Assembly (NCBI RefSeq): GCF_000331515.1
Contig: NZ_AMZO01000020.1
Location: forward strand, 186,001 to 250,000
Direction: 5' to 3'
DNA: 64,000 bases
From: Photobacterium marinum
GTDB taxonomy: Bacteria > Pseudomonadota > Gammaproteobacteria > Enterobacterales > Vibrionaceae
Made by a program: the position numbers and the translations under genes. Shown piece after piece: positions 8,326 through 18,389 of the stretch. How positions within the stretch are numbered: the stretch's first letter is position 1; every line of letters begins with the position of its first letter. The notes beneath the pieces are model-generated. The model did no database searches. It saw only the letters and a list, made by a program, of their open reading frames with translations, and was not told the DNA's origin.

Positions 8326-9330
8326 ATGGCAACCATCAACGACGTTTGCAAACTGGCAGGTGTATCCAAGGCAACAGTTTCACGGGTATTGAACAATACC
8401 GGCCAGGTCAAACCGGCAACTGCCGAAGCCGTTTACCAGGCAATGAAAACGCTGGGCTACAAACCCAATAGCCTGGCAAGGGCACTGGCAACCAATAAAA
8501 CCAATACGCTGGGTCTGGTCGTTTCCGCATTTGAAGGTGCCTATTTCAGCAGCCTGATGCGCCAAGCATCGGAAACCACCGCCAAATCAGGCAAACAACT
8601 ATTGATCATGGATGGTGGACACAGCCAGGAATCAGAATGTCAGGCAATCAACAGTCTGGTTGAGCAAAGGGTTGATGCCATTATTCTCTATACCCGCAAG
8701 ATGCCACCTGAGCAATTAAAGCAGATGATGCAAACCCTTTCGGTCCCTCTCGTGGTTATTAACCAGATGGTGGAAGGTTTTGAGCCACAATGCATTTGCT
8801 TTGACCAATATAAAGCCGCCTGCGAAGCCACCGAATTTTTGATTAACAGCGGACACCGTAAGATTGCCTGTATTACCGGCCCGGAAGATTCGGTCAACTC
8901 CCGCCTGCGCCTGAAAGGATTTCATGACACACTGGATAAACACCAACTTACCGCCACCGGGTTCTATCATGGCAACTATTTCACCCAAAGCGGTTATCTG
9001 GGTTGTCAGGCATTGCTAGATAAACAAAAACCTTTCACTGCGCTGTTCACGGCCAATGATAATATGGCGATGGGGGCCATCCGTGCCCTACACGAACATG
9101 GACGGCAAGTGCCCGGTGATATTTCGGTTATGGGTTTTGATAATGATCCGGCCGGTGAATTTCTCATTCCGAGCCTGACAACAGTCACCCTGCCAGTTGA
9201 AGCCATGGCTCAGGCCGCCATTGAACAGGCTTTGCTTCTAGTAAAAGATGAAAAGATCAGTCCGGTCGATTTGTTTGCTGGAGAATTGATCGTTCGCGAA
9301 TCCGTTGATCAACTTCAAAAGCCATCGTGA
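8326..9330 (+). CDS. LacI-family transcriptional regulator (AscG-like)
   Basis: 334 residues: an N-terminal LacI helix-turn-helix (ATINDVCKLAGVSKATVSRVLN) with hinge helix near residue 50 (PNSLARAL), then a periplasmic-binding-like sugar-sensing domain. Its core (YFSSLMRQA, KSGKQLLIMDGGHS, SVMGFDNDP) resembles E. coli AscG, the repressor of the asc beta-glucoside operon. I start it at ATG 8326 (MATINDV), the usual LacI start; an upstream in-frame start at 8260 would run through the terminator. It very likely represses the upstream glycosidase gene through the tandem palindromes. The inducer is not known. Confidence 0.88.
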   Translation: MATINDVCKLAGVSKATVSRVLNNTGQVKPATAEAVYQAMKTLGYKPNSLARALATNKTNTLGLVVSAFEGAYFSSLMRQASETTAKSGKQLLIMDGGHSQESECQAINSLVEQRVDAIILYTRKMPPEQLKQMMQTLSVPLVVINQMVEGFEPQCICFDQYKAACEATEFLINSGHRKIACITGPEDSVNSRLRLKGFHDTLDKHQLTATGFYHGNYFTQSGYLGCQALLDKQKPFTALFTANDNMAMGAIRALHEHGRQVPGDISVMGFDNDPAGEFLIPSLTTVTLPVEAMAQAAIEQALLLVKDEKISPVDLFAGELIVRESVDQLQKPS

Positions 9331-9577
9331 TCAGCGATCAGGTACCAAAAGAACATTTATCAATACACTTCCCGAAAGCATAAGTTACATGTTCTGCATT
9401 TGGATTTTAAGCAGGATATTATCCTTATCTTTCCGTAAAAAAGCCAAAGATCAAGTGCAAGACAAAATAAGCAGAATGGTATTTTCAATCGGTTCAGCCA
9501 GTCTTGATTACTGATAAAAATGCCAATGGCAACAACGTAGAACGGAAGAATAAGTAAAACAGCTTATTGAAATATAT
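9331..9577. other. Non-coding gap after the LacI-type regulator
   Basis: About 250 AT-rich bases between the regulator stop and the shared terminator. I see no convincing gene, RNA or repeat here; the short reading frames lack family features. Confidence 0.5.
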
Positions 9578-9607
9578 AAAAAAATCGCCACATCGGGCGA
9601 TTTTTTT
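9578..9607. terminator. Bidirectional terminator
   Basis: AAATCGCC / GGCGATTT stem over a short loop, flanked by an A run before and a seven-T run after. It serves the LacI-type regulator (+) and the AlaX-type gene (-), whose stop is 15 bases away. Confidence 0.88.
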
Positions 9608-9621
9608 ATCTCTGATTGCTA

Positions 9622-10497
9622 TCAGGCGCTGGTTTTTGTCAGCATAATGAGCTCCTGATCACTCTCCAGCTGAAATTCCACTTCAAGCTTACCGTATTCA
9701 GTTAAAGAACAGATATGTGTACCACCACAAGGGATCTCCACCAGATAATCCTCTTCCAGCTGGCAACGCCAGTAGCGGCTGTCAGTCAGCGCTTTACCTT
9801 CACGATGCATGGTCACTGCGGCTCCCTGCTGTCGCCAGATTTCCAGCTGCTGATTCACCCTGTCTGCCACTACATCAAGCTGAGCAAGCAGATCCGCACT
9901 GTTCAGCCCGCGCTTTCGCAACGTCTTACCCAAGCGATATGTATCGGTGCTGCAATCTTCACTCACTCGACTTTCGGTCTGGGCGTAACTGTGAAAATCA
10001 TAATGACCCATTTCATCTTTACGTGAAGCATCCTTACGCCAGAAATCATGGTGCAAAACTTTATTCAGCGCCAGTGACGACAAATGCCCCCCACTATGGG
10101 CACGGCTCAACGCCTGTTGATATGCCTGATCAACCTTAAGTTCAACTTCAGCACCAATAGCCAGTTGCTGTTCCTGCTCAATATGATGAACAACAACAAA
10201 TACCCAGCCAGGCTCATTACGCTTAACCGGAATATCTGCATCGACATACAGTGTCTGCGTAGCCAACTCAACCGCACCGGTATAGCAACCAGCTACCTTA
10301 TAGCTGGTTCCATCAATCACTACCTCACCACGATCCGCCGGATGATCTGGCCAAATATGGCTAACCGGATGAAATGGAGTCCGATTAGTTACCAGCCAGC
10401 TTCCGCCAGTTGAAGCAGGGGCACACAGCTGGATCTCAGCGGTCGCCTGCCATTGTGGCTCGGTAAATAAAACATTGGTGGGGGTTACTACAGACAT
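9622..10497 (-). CDS. AlaX-type alanyl-tRNA editing protein
   Basis: 291-residue stand-alone homologue of the alanyl-tRNA synthetase editing domain. The zinc and catalytic motifs are intact: HSGGH (H134, H138) and CGGTH (C257, H261). An N-terminal beta-barrel-like segment precedes the editing fold. Proteins of this type hydrolyse mischarged tRNA-Ala (Ser- or Gly-tRNA) in trans; some relatives have other aminoacyl substrates, so the exact specificity is open. There is no synthetase core, so it cannot charge tRNA. Single gene between two terminators. Start ATG at 10497. Confidence 0.8.
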   Translation of the reverse strand: MSVVTPTNVLFTEPQWQATAEIQLCAPASTGGSWLVTNRTPFHPVSHIWPDHPADRGEVVIDGTSYKVAGCYTGAVELATQTLYVDADIPVKRNEPGWVFVVVHHIEQEQQLAIGAEVELKVDQAYQQALSRAHSGGHLSSLALNKVLHHDFWRKDASRKDEMGHYDFHSYAQTESRVSEDCSTDTYRLGKTLRKRGLNSADLLAQLDVVADRVNQQLEIWRQQGAAVTMHREGKALTDSRYWRCQLEEDYLVEIPCGGTHICSLTEYGKLEVEFQLESDQELIMLTKTSA

Positions 10498-10560
10498 GTT
10501 GTTTCCTTCAAATGTATTCCTAACTAAATCGCAATTATTGTATACCTGTCGGCAAACATT

Positions 10561-10584
10561 AAAAAACCCGGCCGAAGCCGGGTT
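10561..10584 (-). terminator. Terminator of der
   Basis: In the transcript the stem AACCCGGC/GCCGGGTT closes a TTCG tetraloop and is followed by a six-T run: a strong intrinsic terminator for the leftward operon. Confidence 0.92.
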
Positions 10585-10617
10585 CTAATTTAAACAGGTA
10601 AACCTTAAAGCCAGGGA

Positions 10618-12120
10618 TTACTTCTCACGGCTTTCACGGTTCTTCAGCGCTGTTGCCAGACGCTTGCGCTGTCGTTCCTGAGAAACCGTCAGCTTCTGCT
10701 TCTTGGTTTCAAACGGGTTCTCGCTGCTCTGGAACATGATACGAATTGGTGTACCCATCATTTCCAGCGACTTACGATAGTAGTTCATCAGGTAACGCTT
10801 ATATGAACCCGGAAGTTCATTTACCAGGTTACCGTGGATCACGATAATCGGCGGGTTGTAACCACCTGCGTGCGCATACTTCAGTTTCACACGACGGCCG
10901 CGGATCATCGGCGGCTGGTGATCGTCCTGCGCCATCTGCATGATACGGGTCAGCATTGAAGTACTGATACGCTTAGTTGCAGACTGGTACGCTTCCTGAA
11001 CTGACTCATACAGGTGACCAACACCAGTACCGTGCAGTGCTGAAATAAAGTGGATACGGGCAAAATCAACAAAGCCAAGACGACGGTCAAGCTCAGATTT
11101 AACGCGCTCTTTCACTTCATTATCCAGACCATCCCATTTGTTAACTGCAATCACCAGTGAGCGACCAGCATTCAAGGCATAGCCCAGCAGGCTCAGATCC
11201 TGATCGGAAATATTTTCACGGGCATCGATAACTAGCAGTACCACGTTCGCATCTTCGATTGCTTTCAGCGTCTGGACTACCGAGAACTTCTCTACCGCCT
11301 CATGCATGTTCTTACGGCGACGGATACCTGCAGTATCAATCAAAACATATTCCTGCCCTTCACGCTCCATTGGAATATAAATAGAGTCGCGAGTTGTACC
11401 CGGCATATCGTAAACAACAACACGCTCTTCACCAAGAATACGGTTGGTCAGGGTCGATTTACCCACATTCGGACGACCGATAATCGCCAGCTTGATTGGC
11501 TGCTCCTGAAGACGCTTGTATGCAGCCTCTGCATCCGCTTCAGACAGGTTAGCATTTTCAATATCTTCAACAGAGTTCAGATCTTCAATGCTTACTTCGT
11601 CTTCATCACCGGCTTGTTCTTTCAATTCTTCGGCAAATGGAGCCAGCGCGCGTTCCATCAGTGCAGTTACGCCACGGTTCTGTGCTGCTGCGATCTGGTA
11701 CATCGCATCCACACCCAACTGCCAGAAATCTGCACAAGCACTGTCTGCATCAATACCGTCAATCTTGTTTACAACAAGGAAAGTCGGCTTGTTACGACTA
11801 CGCAGGTGCTTGGCAATCGCCTGGTCTGCTGCTGTCAGGCCGGCACGACCGTCAACCAGGAACAGAACCACATCAGCTTCTTCGATAGCTGCCAGCGACT
11901 GCTCGGCCATCTTGGTTTCAACGCCATCTTCAGTGCCGTCAATACCACCGGTATCGATAACAATAAATTCGTGCTCTTCGAGCTCAGCTTTACCGTACTT
12001 ACGATCCCTTGTTAGGCCAGGAAAATCTGCAACCAGCGCATCCCTTGTACGGGTAAGACGGTTGAACAGCGTCGATTTACCCACATTCGGGCGCCCGACA
12101 AGGGCAACAACAGGAATCAT
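10618..12120 (-). CDS. der: Ribosome-assembly GTPase Der (EngA)
   Basis: Essential GTPase for 50S subunit maturation. Two tandem G domains are present, each starting with GRPNVGKST (near residues 8 and 215), each with a DxxG motif (DTGGIDG; DTAGIRR) and an NKxD motif (NKIDG; NKWDG). They are joined by an acidic linker near residues 165-205 and followed by the C-terminal KH-like domain. 500 residues, the usual length for this group. It is the last gene of the leftward run from rlmN/pilW, next to bamB as in E. coli. Confidence 0.98.
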   Translation of the reverse strand: MIPVVALVGRPNVGKSTLFNRLTRTRDALVADFPGLTRDRKYGKAELEEHEFIVIDTGGIDGTEDGVETKMAEQSLAAIEEADVVLFLVDGRAGLTAADQAIAKHLRSRNKPTFLVVNKIDGIDADSACADFWQLGVDAMYQIAAAQNRGVTALMERALAPFAEELKEQAGDEDEVSIEDLNSVEDIENANLSEADAEAAYKRLQEQPIKLAIIGRPNVGKSTLTNRILGEERVVVYDMPGTTRDSIYIPMEREGQEYVLIDTAGIRRRKNMHEAVEKFSVVQTLKAIEDANVVLLVIDARENISDQDLSLLGYALNAGRSLVIAVNKWDGLDNEVKERVKSELDRRLGFVDFARIHFISALHGTGVGHLYESVQEAYQSATKRISTSMLTRIMQMAQDDHQPPMIRGRRVKLKYAHAGGYNPPIIVIHGNLVNELPGSYKRYLMNYYRKSLEMMGTPIRIMFQSSENPFETKKQKLTVSQERQRKRLATALKNRESREK

Positions 12121-12235
12121 AACTACCTCTTACTTTTCATAGTCTTAATGACATATTTTCCATTCATTCTTGCCTCCAGCAGCCTGTTTGGCTCCCTTCA
12201 CCCGACAATAATATAGCGAACGGACATAACGATAA

Positions 12236-12267
12236 CGGCTCCTGACTGCACAACACAGCAGGAGCCG
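12236..12267 (-). terminator. Hairpin after bamB
   Basis: CGGCTCCTG (12236-12244) pairs with CAGGAGCCG (12259-12267) across a 14-base loop, in the 182-base gap between bamB and der. It may partly terminate or stabilise the upstream message; the tail is only moderately T-rich. Confidence 0.5.
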
Positions 12268-12302
12268 ACAATATTTAATGCGACGGGCATTATACCGACA
12301 AT

Positions 12303-13463
12303 TTACGGCATTTGCATTTTGTTAATACGTCCGTCACGTGTTACGACCAGATAGCCGCCGTCGTTCAACAGTACCGGCGGTACAGCAATACCACTGCCAT
12401 CCGTTTCCTGCTGAGCGACAAAGTCACCGGTATACGGATCCAGCCAATGCAGGTACCCTTCACTGTCACCAACAACAACATAGCCGTTAAGGACAGAAGG
12501 TGCACTCAACAAGCGATATTCCAGACTCTGGTTCTGCCACAGTTCTGTACCACTGCGAATATCCACAGCAACCACATGATCTTTATCTGTCACCAGGTAC
12601 AACTGGCTGCCATCAATCACGAAATCCGTTGCTGAAGAATAGCTTCGCTTCCACGCTACCTGACCAGTACGTAATTCAATAGAAACCAAATTACCGTTAT
12701 AGCTGATAGCATACAAACGCTCACCGGCAATAACCGGCGCAGCATCTACATCAACCAGACGGTCAATCTCAGTTGCACCTTTCGGCGTACCAATCGGCTG
12801 TTGCCACAGCATCTGACCATTGTTCATCAATGCGCCAGCGAGACGGCCGTTAGCCTGTCCCCAGAAAATACCACCGGAAATGGATACAGGTGAACTTTCG
12901 CCGCGTAGGGTCAAGGTCGGTACTTCACTGCTTAGCTGCCACTTCAGTTCACCGCTGTCTGCATTCAGCGCCTGCAGAATACCACGACTGGTATTAACGA
13001 CGACCATCCCTTCATCAACCAATGGCTTTGAAAGAACTTCGCCTTCAACTTTAGTGCGCCAGACAATGTCACCAGTCTCTTCATCAAGGGCTATCACTTC
13101 AGCATTTTCTGAACCGATGAAAACTTTACCGTAAGACAGAGAAATACCACCGGCAAGTTTGGCAGTGACATCACCTTCCAGATCCTGCTCCCAAAGCACC
13201 TTACCGTTTTCCGGATCCAGCGCCTTGACAAGGCCATCACGATCAGCAACAAAAACTTTACCATAACCCACAGCCGGAGAAAGTTTGGAGAAATAATGTT
13301 CGACACCGCCACCGATACTCTGGGACCAAGTTTTTGCCGGAACAAAAGCGCTCTCAACTTTTGGCAGTGGTGCCATCTGGATTGTATCTTCTTCTCCTGC
13401 ACAGCCGGCAAGAATGCCGACTGCCAGTGCTACGGATACGGCCTGCTTAAACACCTTCTGCAT
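12303..13463 (-). CDS. bamB: Outer-membrane assembly lipoprotein BamB
   Basis: Lipoprotein subunit of the BAM complex that inserts beta-barrel proteins into the outer membrane. A signal peptide ends in a lipobox with the acylated Cys (GILAGC), followed by an eight-bladed PQQ-type beta-propeller with repeated ALD/W blade motifs. I use the ATG at 13463 (MQKVFKQ), with AAAGG upstream, rather than an in-frame TTG three codons earlier; 386 residues, close to the E. coli length. It follows yfgM by 12 bases, the conserved yfgM-bamB-der order. Confidence 0.96.
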   Translation of the reverse strand: MQKVFKQAVSVALAVGILAGCAGEEDTIQMAPLPKVESAFVPAKTWSQSIGGGVEHYFSKLSPAVGYGKVFVADRDGLVKALDPENGKVLWEQDLEGDVTAKLAGGISLSYGKVFIGSENAEVIALDEETGDIVWRTKVEGEVLSKPLVDEGMVVVNTSRGILQALNADSGELKWQLSSEVPTLTLRGESSPVSISGGIFWGQANGRLAGALMNNGQMLWQQPIGTPKGATEIDRLVDVDAAPVIAGERLYAISYNGNLVSIELRTGQVAWKRSYSSATDFVIDGSQLYLVTDKDHVVAVDIRSGTELWQNQSLEYRLLSAPSVLNGYVVVGDSEGYLHWLDPYTGDFVAQQETDGSGIAVPPVLLNDGGYLVVTRDGRINKMQMP

Positions 13464-13475
13464 ACGTATCAACCT

Positions 13476-14087
13476 TTACTGAGCCAGATCATCAAGTTTG
13501 ATCTTCAGCGCAGACGAGCCGCCCAGCTGTTGAGCCTGAACGTAGGCTTCACGAGCAGCAACACTGTCGCCTTTCTGCAACAGTACATCACCACGCAGTT
13601 CAGCCACTTTAGCCTTCCAGCTTTCAGCCGTCACTTTATCCAGTTCAGCCAGTGCTTCATCAAACTTTTCCTGCTCAGCATAGATACGAGCCAGACGTGT
13701 CTGGGCAATTGGCAGAATCGCAACATCCTGAGTATTACCGATAGCCCAGCTCAGTTGTCCGGCAGCTGCGTCAAGCTCACCAGCCTGTACCTGCACTTTT
13801 GCCAGCTGAAGGGCTGCCAAAACAGAATACTGGCTACTTTCATTAGCCGTGATGAAAGCCTGTACATCAGCAATAGCATCAGCATTGCCGCTTTCCAGAC
13901 GATTAATAACCTGAGTGTAGGCATCAGATGCCTGCTCCTTGGCTGCCTGAACTTCCGACTGGTAATAACGCCAGCCATACAGGCCGCCCAGACCAATCAC
14001 AGCACCCAGAACAACGGCCTTGCCGTTTTCTTTAATCCAAGCCTTAATCTGTTCAACCTGTTGTTCTTCTGTGATATTGATGTCCAC
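13476..14087 (-). CDS. yfgM: Tetratricopeptide membrane protein YfgM (periplasmic chaperone partner of SecYEG)
   Basis: 203 residues, with a short cytosolic N-terminus, one membrane segment near residues 24-43 (AVVLGAVIGLGGLYGW) and a periplasmic TPR-like helical domain. In E. coli YfgM is an ancillary SecYEG translocon subunit that works with PpiD and also affects RcsB stability. The start is GTG at 14087 with GGACAGGA upstream. It sits 13 bases after hisS and 12 before bamB, clearly in one operon. Confidence 0.92.
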   Translation of the reverse strand: MDINITEEQQVEQIKAWIKENGKAVVLGAVIGLGGLYGWRYYQSEVQAAKEQASDAYTQVINRLESGNADAIADVQAFITANESSQYSVLAALQLAKVQVQAGELDAAAGQLSWAIGNTQDVAILPIAQTRLARIYAEQEKFDEALAELDKVTAESWKAKVAELRGDVLLQKGDSVAAREAYVQAQQLGGSSALKIKLDDLAQ

Positions 14088-14100
14088 GTCCTGTCCTCTC

Positions 14101-15369
14101 TTAAATCAATTCTGCCAGCTTCGCTGCTACATCGTCCTGTGCCATGGTAGTTTGCTCACCACCACGAAGATCTTTTACAACCACGGTGTTTTCGGCGATT
14201 TCATTCTCACCAAGAACCAGAGCGACTGCAGCACCAACGTTATCAGCACGTTTAAACTGCTTCTTAAAGCTACCACCACCGAAGTGAGTCATTACGCGCA
14301 GGCCAGGAACTTCTTCACGAAGTTTTTCAGCCAGCTTCATTCCGGCCATCATGGTGCCTTCACCAGCAGTTACCATGTAAACATCAACCGGGCGACGAAC
14401 CTCAGTCAGCTCCAGGGTCTCCATCATAAGAACCAGACGTTCAAGACCCATTGCGAAACCAACTGCCGGTGTTGCCTTACCACCCAATTGCTCTACCAGA
14501 CCGTCGTAACGACCACCAGCACATACAGTGCCCTGAGCACCGAGGCTTTCAGTGATCCACTCAAAAACTGTGCGGTTATAATAATCCAAACCACGTACAA
14601 GACGTTCATTTACCTGGTATTCGATACCAGCAGCGTCTAATAGTTCACATAATCCGGCAAAATGTTGCTTGGATTCTTCGTCCAGGTACTCAGATAGCTT
14701 AGGTGCATCAACCAGGATTTCCTGAACAGCTTGGTTTTTTGTATCCAAAACACGCAGTGGATTCGTGTGCATACGACGCTTGCAGTCTTCATCAAGAACG
14801 TCAACATGCTTCTCCAAAAATGAAACAAGAGCATCACGATAGGTTGCACGAGCTTCAACTGAACCGATTGAATTCAGTTCCAGGCGAACGTGCTTGTCAA
14901 TACCCAGCTCACGCCACATGCGAGCAGTCATCATGATCAGCTCAGCATCAATATCAGGGCCATTAAGACCAAATACTTCAACGCCGAATTGGTGGAACTG
15001 GCGGTAGCGGCCTTTCTGCGGGCGTTCGTGACGGAACATAGGGCCTATGTACCACAAACGCTGCTCTTGGTTATAAAGCAAACCGTTCTGGATACCGGCG
15101 CGTACACAGCCAGCAGTGCCTTCAGGACGTAAAGTCAGGCTGTCACCATTACGGTCATCAAAGGTGTACATTTCCTTTTCAACCACATCCGTTACTTCAC
15201 CAATCGCACGACAAAACAAATGCGTCGACTCGACGATTGGCATACGGATTTCACTACAACCGTAAGCGCTTACTACTTGTTTGATGGTACCTTCCACTTT
15301 TTGCCAAAGCGGAGACTGCGATGGTAGGCAATCGTTCATGCCTCGAATTGCTTGAATTTGTTTCGCCAC
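14101..15369 (-). CDS. hisS: Histidyl-tRNA synthetase
   Basis: Class II aminoacyl-tRNA synthetase charging tRNA-His. Class II motif 2 is visible as [17 protein letters not shown], the histidine-specific motif as [14 protein letters not shown], and the C-terminal anticodon-binding domain follows from about residue 325. 422 residues, nearly identical in layout to E. coli HisS. The start is GTG at 15369 ([13 protein letters not shown]). Located between ispG and yfgM in the conserved order. Confidence 0.98.
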   Translation of the reverse strand: MAKQIQAIRGMNDCLPSQSPLWQKVEGTIKQVVSAYGCSEIRMPIVESTHLFCRAIGEVTDVVEKEMYTFDDRNGDSLTLRPEGTAGCVRAGIQNGLLYNQEQRLWYIGPMFRHERPQKGRYRQFHQFGVEVFGLNGPDIDAELIMMTARMWRELGIDKHVRLELNSIGSVEARATYRDALVSFLEKHVDVLDEDCKRRMHTNPLRVLDTKNQAVQEILVDAPKLSEYLDEESKQHFAGLCELLDAAGIEYQVNERLVRGLDYYNRTVFEWITESLGAQGTVCAGGRYDGLVEQLGGKATPAVGFAMGLERLVLMMETLELTEVRRPVDVYMVTAGEGTMMAGMKLAEKLREEVPGLRVMTHFGGGSFKKQFKRADNVGAAVALVLGENEIAENTVVVKDLRGGEQTTMAQDDVAAKLAELI

Positions 15370-15473
15370 GTTTTTTCTCGTTAACCGATGGGGGAATTGA
15401 ATCGAATATATAGGTTCTGACGGAAATAGTGAACCACGCCCCGATTATCAAGGCGTCATTCAGAGGTATTTCT

Positions 15474-16589
15474 TTATTTTTCCGTTACATCAATGCGATT
15501 TTTGGTATCCAGCATTGATGCTTTGGCACGGATTTTGGTTTCCAACTGCTCAATGACGTTGTCGTTGTCAAAGCGTTCTTTCTGACGGACACCGTCTTCA
15601 TAGAACGCACTCTTGCGGTTACCGCCAGCAATACCAAGATGAGACACTTCAGCCTCACCCGGGCCGTTTACGACACAGCCAATAACAGAAACATCCATAG
15701 GGACAGTGATATCTTCCAGACGCTGCTCCAGCTCATTTACCGTACCGATCACATCAAATTCCTGACGTGAACAGGTCGGACAGGCAATGAAGTTAATACC
15801 ACGGGAACGAATGCGTAGGGATTTCAGGATATCAAAGCCAACTTTGATTTCTTCAATCGGATCAGCTGCCAGTGATACACGCAGGGTGTCACCGATACCT
15901 TCTGCCAGCAACATACCCAAACCTACCGCAGACTTAACTGCGCCAGCACGGGCACCGCCCGCTTCGGTGATACCCAGGTGCAACGGTTGGTCAATTTGCT
16001 TAGCCAGCTTACGGTAAGAATCAACCGCAAGGAAAACATCAGAAGCCTTCACACTCACCTTGAACTGATCGAAGTTCAGGCGATCAAGGATATCAACATG
16101 GCGCATAGCTGATTCAACCAGCGCTTCCGGCGTCGGTTCACCGTATTTCTGCTGGATATCTTTTTCCAGCGAACCACCGTTAACACCGATACGGATAGGT
16201 ATGTTCTTATCGCGGGCACAATCAACAACGGCACGGATACGATCTTCGCGACCGATATTACCCGGGTTGATACGCAGACAGTCAACACCGTATTCTGCAA
16301 CTTTCAGCGCGATACGGTAGTCAAAGTGAATATCCGCCACCAGCGGCACACTCACCTGCTGTTTGATTTGCTTGAATGCTTCGGCAGCATCCATGGTTGG
16401 CACTGATACACGAACGATATCAGCACCGACATTTTCCAATGATTTGATCTGCGCAACAGTCGCTTCAATATCAGTCGTTCGTGTATTAGTCATTGACTGA
16501 ACAGCAATCGGCGCGCCGTCGCCAATCGGCACATTACCAACATAAATACGGGTAGACTGGCGACGTTTAATTGGAGATTCGTTATGCAT
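15474..16589 (-). CDS. ispG: 4-hydroxy-3-methylbut-2-enyl diphosphate synthase
   Basis: Fe-S enzyme of the MEP isoprenoid pathway that reduces and opens the cyclic diphosphate MEcPP to HMBPP. The N-terminal TIM barrel is followed by the cluster-binding domain with Cys residues in [10 protein letters not shown] and [12 protein letters not shown]. 371 residues, the typical proteobacterial two-domain size. Start ATG at 16589, 14 bases after rodZ. Its need for a 4Fe-4S cluster links it functionally to the isc operon further along. Confidence 0.97.
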   Translation of the reverse strand: MHNESPIKRRQSTRIYVGNVPIGDGAPIAVQSMTNTRTTDIEATVAQIKSLENVGADIVRVSVPTMDAAEAFKQIKQQVSVPLVADIHFDYRIALKVAEYGVDCLRINPGNIGREDRIRAVVDCARDKNIPIRIGVNGGSLEKDIQQKYGEPTPEALVESAMRHVDILDRLNFDQFKVSVKASDVFLAVDSYRKLAKQIDQPLHLGITEAGGARAGAVKSAVGLGMLLAEGIGDTLRVSLAADPIEEIKVGFDILKSLRIRSRGINFIACPTCSRQEFDVIGTVNELEQRLEDITVPMDVSVIGCVVNGPGEAEVSHLGIAGGNRKSAFYEDGVRQKERFDNDNVIEQLETKIRAKASMLDTKNRIDVTEK

Positions 16590-16603
16590 TACACTTACTC
16601 TGT

Positions 16604-17578
16604 TTACTGCGGCAGCTTCAATCGTGCTACTTTTCCAACCGGATACCCGCTGAGATCAACCGGGTTGCCTTTATAGCTCAGTTTAACAACACCTGGTGCA
16701 CCCAGCACCACTTTAAACGGTGCCGCGCCATCTAAATTCAGTACTTCACCGGATTTCTTAATCCCAGACTCCAGACGCTTACCGTTAGCGTCTCGAATAT
16801 CAACCCAGCAGTCACCGCTGAAAGTCAGACTCAATACAGGCTCTGACGTCACAATCGCTGTTGGTGCATTATCATCCGTCTCTGCGATCTGGCTTTCAGC
16901 ACCATCTGTTATCTCTGCAACAGGCTTCTGCTCTTCATTAGTTGGAGCTGTACTGAAGCTATCGTCAAAATCAGCTACAGATTCTTCAGCCATCTCAGGA
17001 ACTGCTATTTCTTCTGCAGTCTCTTCTGTCATCACTGCGGAACCTTCCGACGCCGCACTGATATCTGCCGGGGTCAGTTCACTGTCAGTTCCCCCGGCCA
17101 GTGATTCATCCAACGGCTGAACCTGCTGGTCTTCAACCGTAATTACATCTTGTTCCTGCTCCATCTGCAGGCTCTGCCACCACCAGACACCAGTAATACC
17201 GATAAAAATAACAGCTAATACCCATGTTAGGCGCATAATGCGGCTGTCGTGAGCCTCGCGTTTAGTTCGGCGCGAAAAACTCTGCATTTCTTGTGCCTGA
17301 GGCTGAGCCTGTCCCAACTGATCAAGCTTTGCCAGTACATCTTCGGCATCCAGGCCGACAAATTTGGCATATGAACGCACATAGCCACGTGTAAACGTGG
17401 CTAATTGTTCTTCTTCGAATTTGTTATCTTCAATGTCATTGATCACCTGGAGGCGAAGTCGCAGGCGATTGGCAATATCCTTTTGTGAATAGCCAAGCTT
17501 TTCGCGAGCCTGGCGAAGCATATCCCCGGGACGAATGACTTCTTCTTCTGTTCGCTCTTCGTTCTGTTCAGTATTCAT
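16604..17578 (-). CDS. rodZ: Cell-shape protein RodZ
   Basis: Bitopic membrane protein that links MreB filaments to the cell-wall elongation machinery. 324 residues: a cytosolic Cro/C1-type helix-turn-helix domain (about 15-85, [19 protein letters not shown]), one membrane segment (about 118-136, [18 protein letters not shown]), a long acidic Glu/Thr/Asp-rich periplasmic linker, and a C-terminal beta domain (from about 245, [16 protein letters not shown]). Start ATG at 17578 overlaps the end of pilW by 11 bases, indicating translational coupling. Confidence 0.95.
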   Translation of the reverse strand: MNTEQNEERTEEEVIRPGDMLRQAREKLGYSQKDIANRLRLRLQVINDIEDNKFEEEQLATFTRGYVRSYAKFVGLDAEDVLAKLDQLGQAQPQAQEMQSFSRRTKREAHDSRIMRLTWVLAVIFIGITGVWWWQSLQMEQEQDVITVEDQQVQPLDESLAGGTDSELTPADISAASEGSAVMTEETAEEIAVPEMAEESVADFDDSFSTAPTNEEQKPVAEITDGAESQIAETDDNAPTAIVTSEPVLSLTFSGDCWVDIRDANGKRLESGIKKSGEVLNLDGAAPFKVVLGAPGVVKLSYKGNPVDLSGYPVGKVARLKLPQ

Positions 17579-18323
17579 TGGCTAGATATTTTTGATATTG
17601 CTGCGAATCCGGATACTGCGCCTTCAACAAGTCAGCATACTTATCGACCTGTGTAAATCGTCCGGCTTGCTTCTCAAGTCGAATCAACAACCACAGGCTG
17701 TCAACTTTGTATCCGTAGCGCTTATTAAACTTAAATAGCATGACGCGTGCTTCTTTCAAGTTCTGAGAGTCGATTTCCAGCTGCGCCAACTGTAACATTG
17801 ATTTCGGCCGGTACGGATCATAGGACAGGGCTTTCTCAAAATATCCCTTTGCTTTTGCCTTATTTCCGCTTTTCAGACTACATAGTCCGGCATTTTCATA
17901 ACTGGCCGAAGTCAGATAATAATAGGGCTGTTCTATGGCTTTCTCAAAAAAAACAATGGCTTCATCATAACGCTCCTGGCGACAAAGAAAGACACCATAG
18001 TTATTCCGGATATCACCGTTTTTCGGCGAATCACGCAAAGCTTCCTTGTAAAAAGCTTCAGCTTTTTCCGGTTCATCTACCCGTTGATAATAATATGCTA
18101 TAGCATTCTGTGCACGATAATAATCCGGTGCGTACTTAAGCGCTAACTCAAGATTATCACGGGCACGCTGCCACTGTCCTGACTCAAGGTAGTTCAGACC
18201 AAGTGAAATTCTGGCCTCTGAAGCTTCAATCCTATTGAATTCTTTCTTATTGCCATCTTCATCGACTGTAACACAGCCCACCAATAAGCTACACAATAAA
18301 GGGTAAACCTTCCACCGTTGCAT
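17568..18323 (-). CDS. pilW: Type IV pilus biogenesis/stability lipoprotein PilW (PilF)
   Basis: Outer-membrane lipoprotein pilotin with TPR repeats, needed for assembly of the PilQ secretin of type IV pili. The signal peptide ends in LLVGC (acylated Cys), followed by about six TPR units (for example LNYLESGQWQRARDNLELAL). The ATG at 18323 (MQRWKVYPLL) has a clear GGGGA upstream; an in-frame TTG eight codons earlier is less likely. 251 residues. Its stop codon overlaps the rodZ start (ATGAATACTGA). Confidence 0.93.
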   Translation of the reverse strand: MQRWKVYPLLCSLLVGCVTVDEDGNKKEFNRIEASEARISLGLNYLESGQWQRARDNLELALKYAPDYYRAQNAIAYYYQRVDEPEKAEAFYKEALRDSPKNGDIRNNYGVFLCRQERYDEAIVFFEKAIEQPYYYLTSASYENAGLCSLKSGNKAKAKGYFEKALSYDPYRPKSMLQLAQLEIDSQNLKEARVMLFKFNKRYGYKVDSLWLLIRLEKQAGRFTQVDKYADLLKAQYPDSQQYQKYLANEY

Positions 18324-18389
18324 ACTTTCCCCAAGTCCATGGTTCAATACAATTCCGGCGACAGGTTACCCTAACAACTTACCTCACTG

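Noticed and set aside
9305-9514. 69-codon frame after the LacI-type regulator
   Set aside because: Starts inside the regulator's last codons in another frame; no family features.
11302-12142. Frames of 237 and 208 codons opposite der
   Set aside because: They are antisense shadows of the essential GTPase gene with low-complexity Ser/Arg-rich or Phe-rich translations.
13296-14150. 284-codon open frame opposite bamB and yfgM
   Set aside because: It lies fully antisense to two well-recognised genes, mirrors their codon structure, and has no family features or ribosome-binding site.
17568-17578. Possible frameshift between pilW and rodZ
   Set aside because: Both proteins are complete; the 11-base overlap is normal translational coupling.
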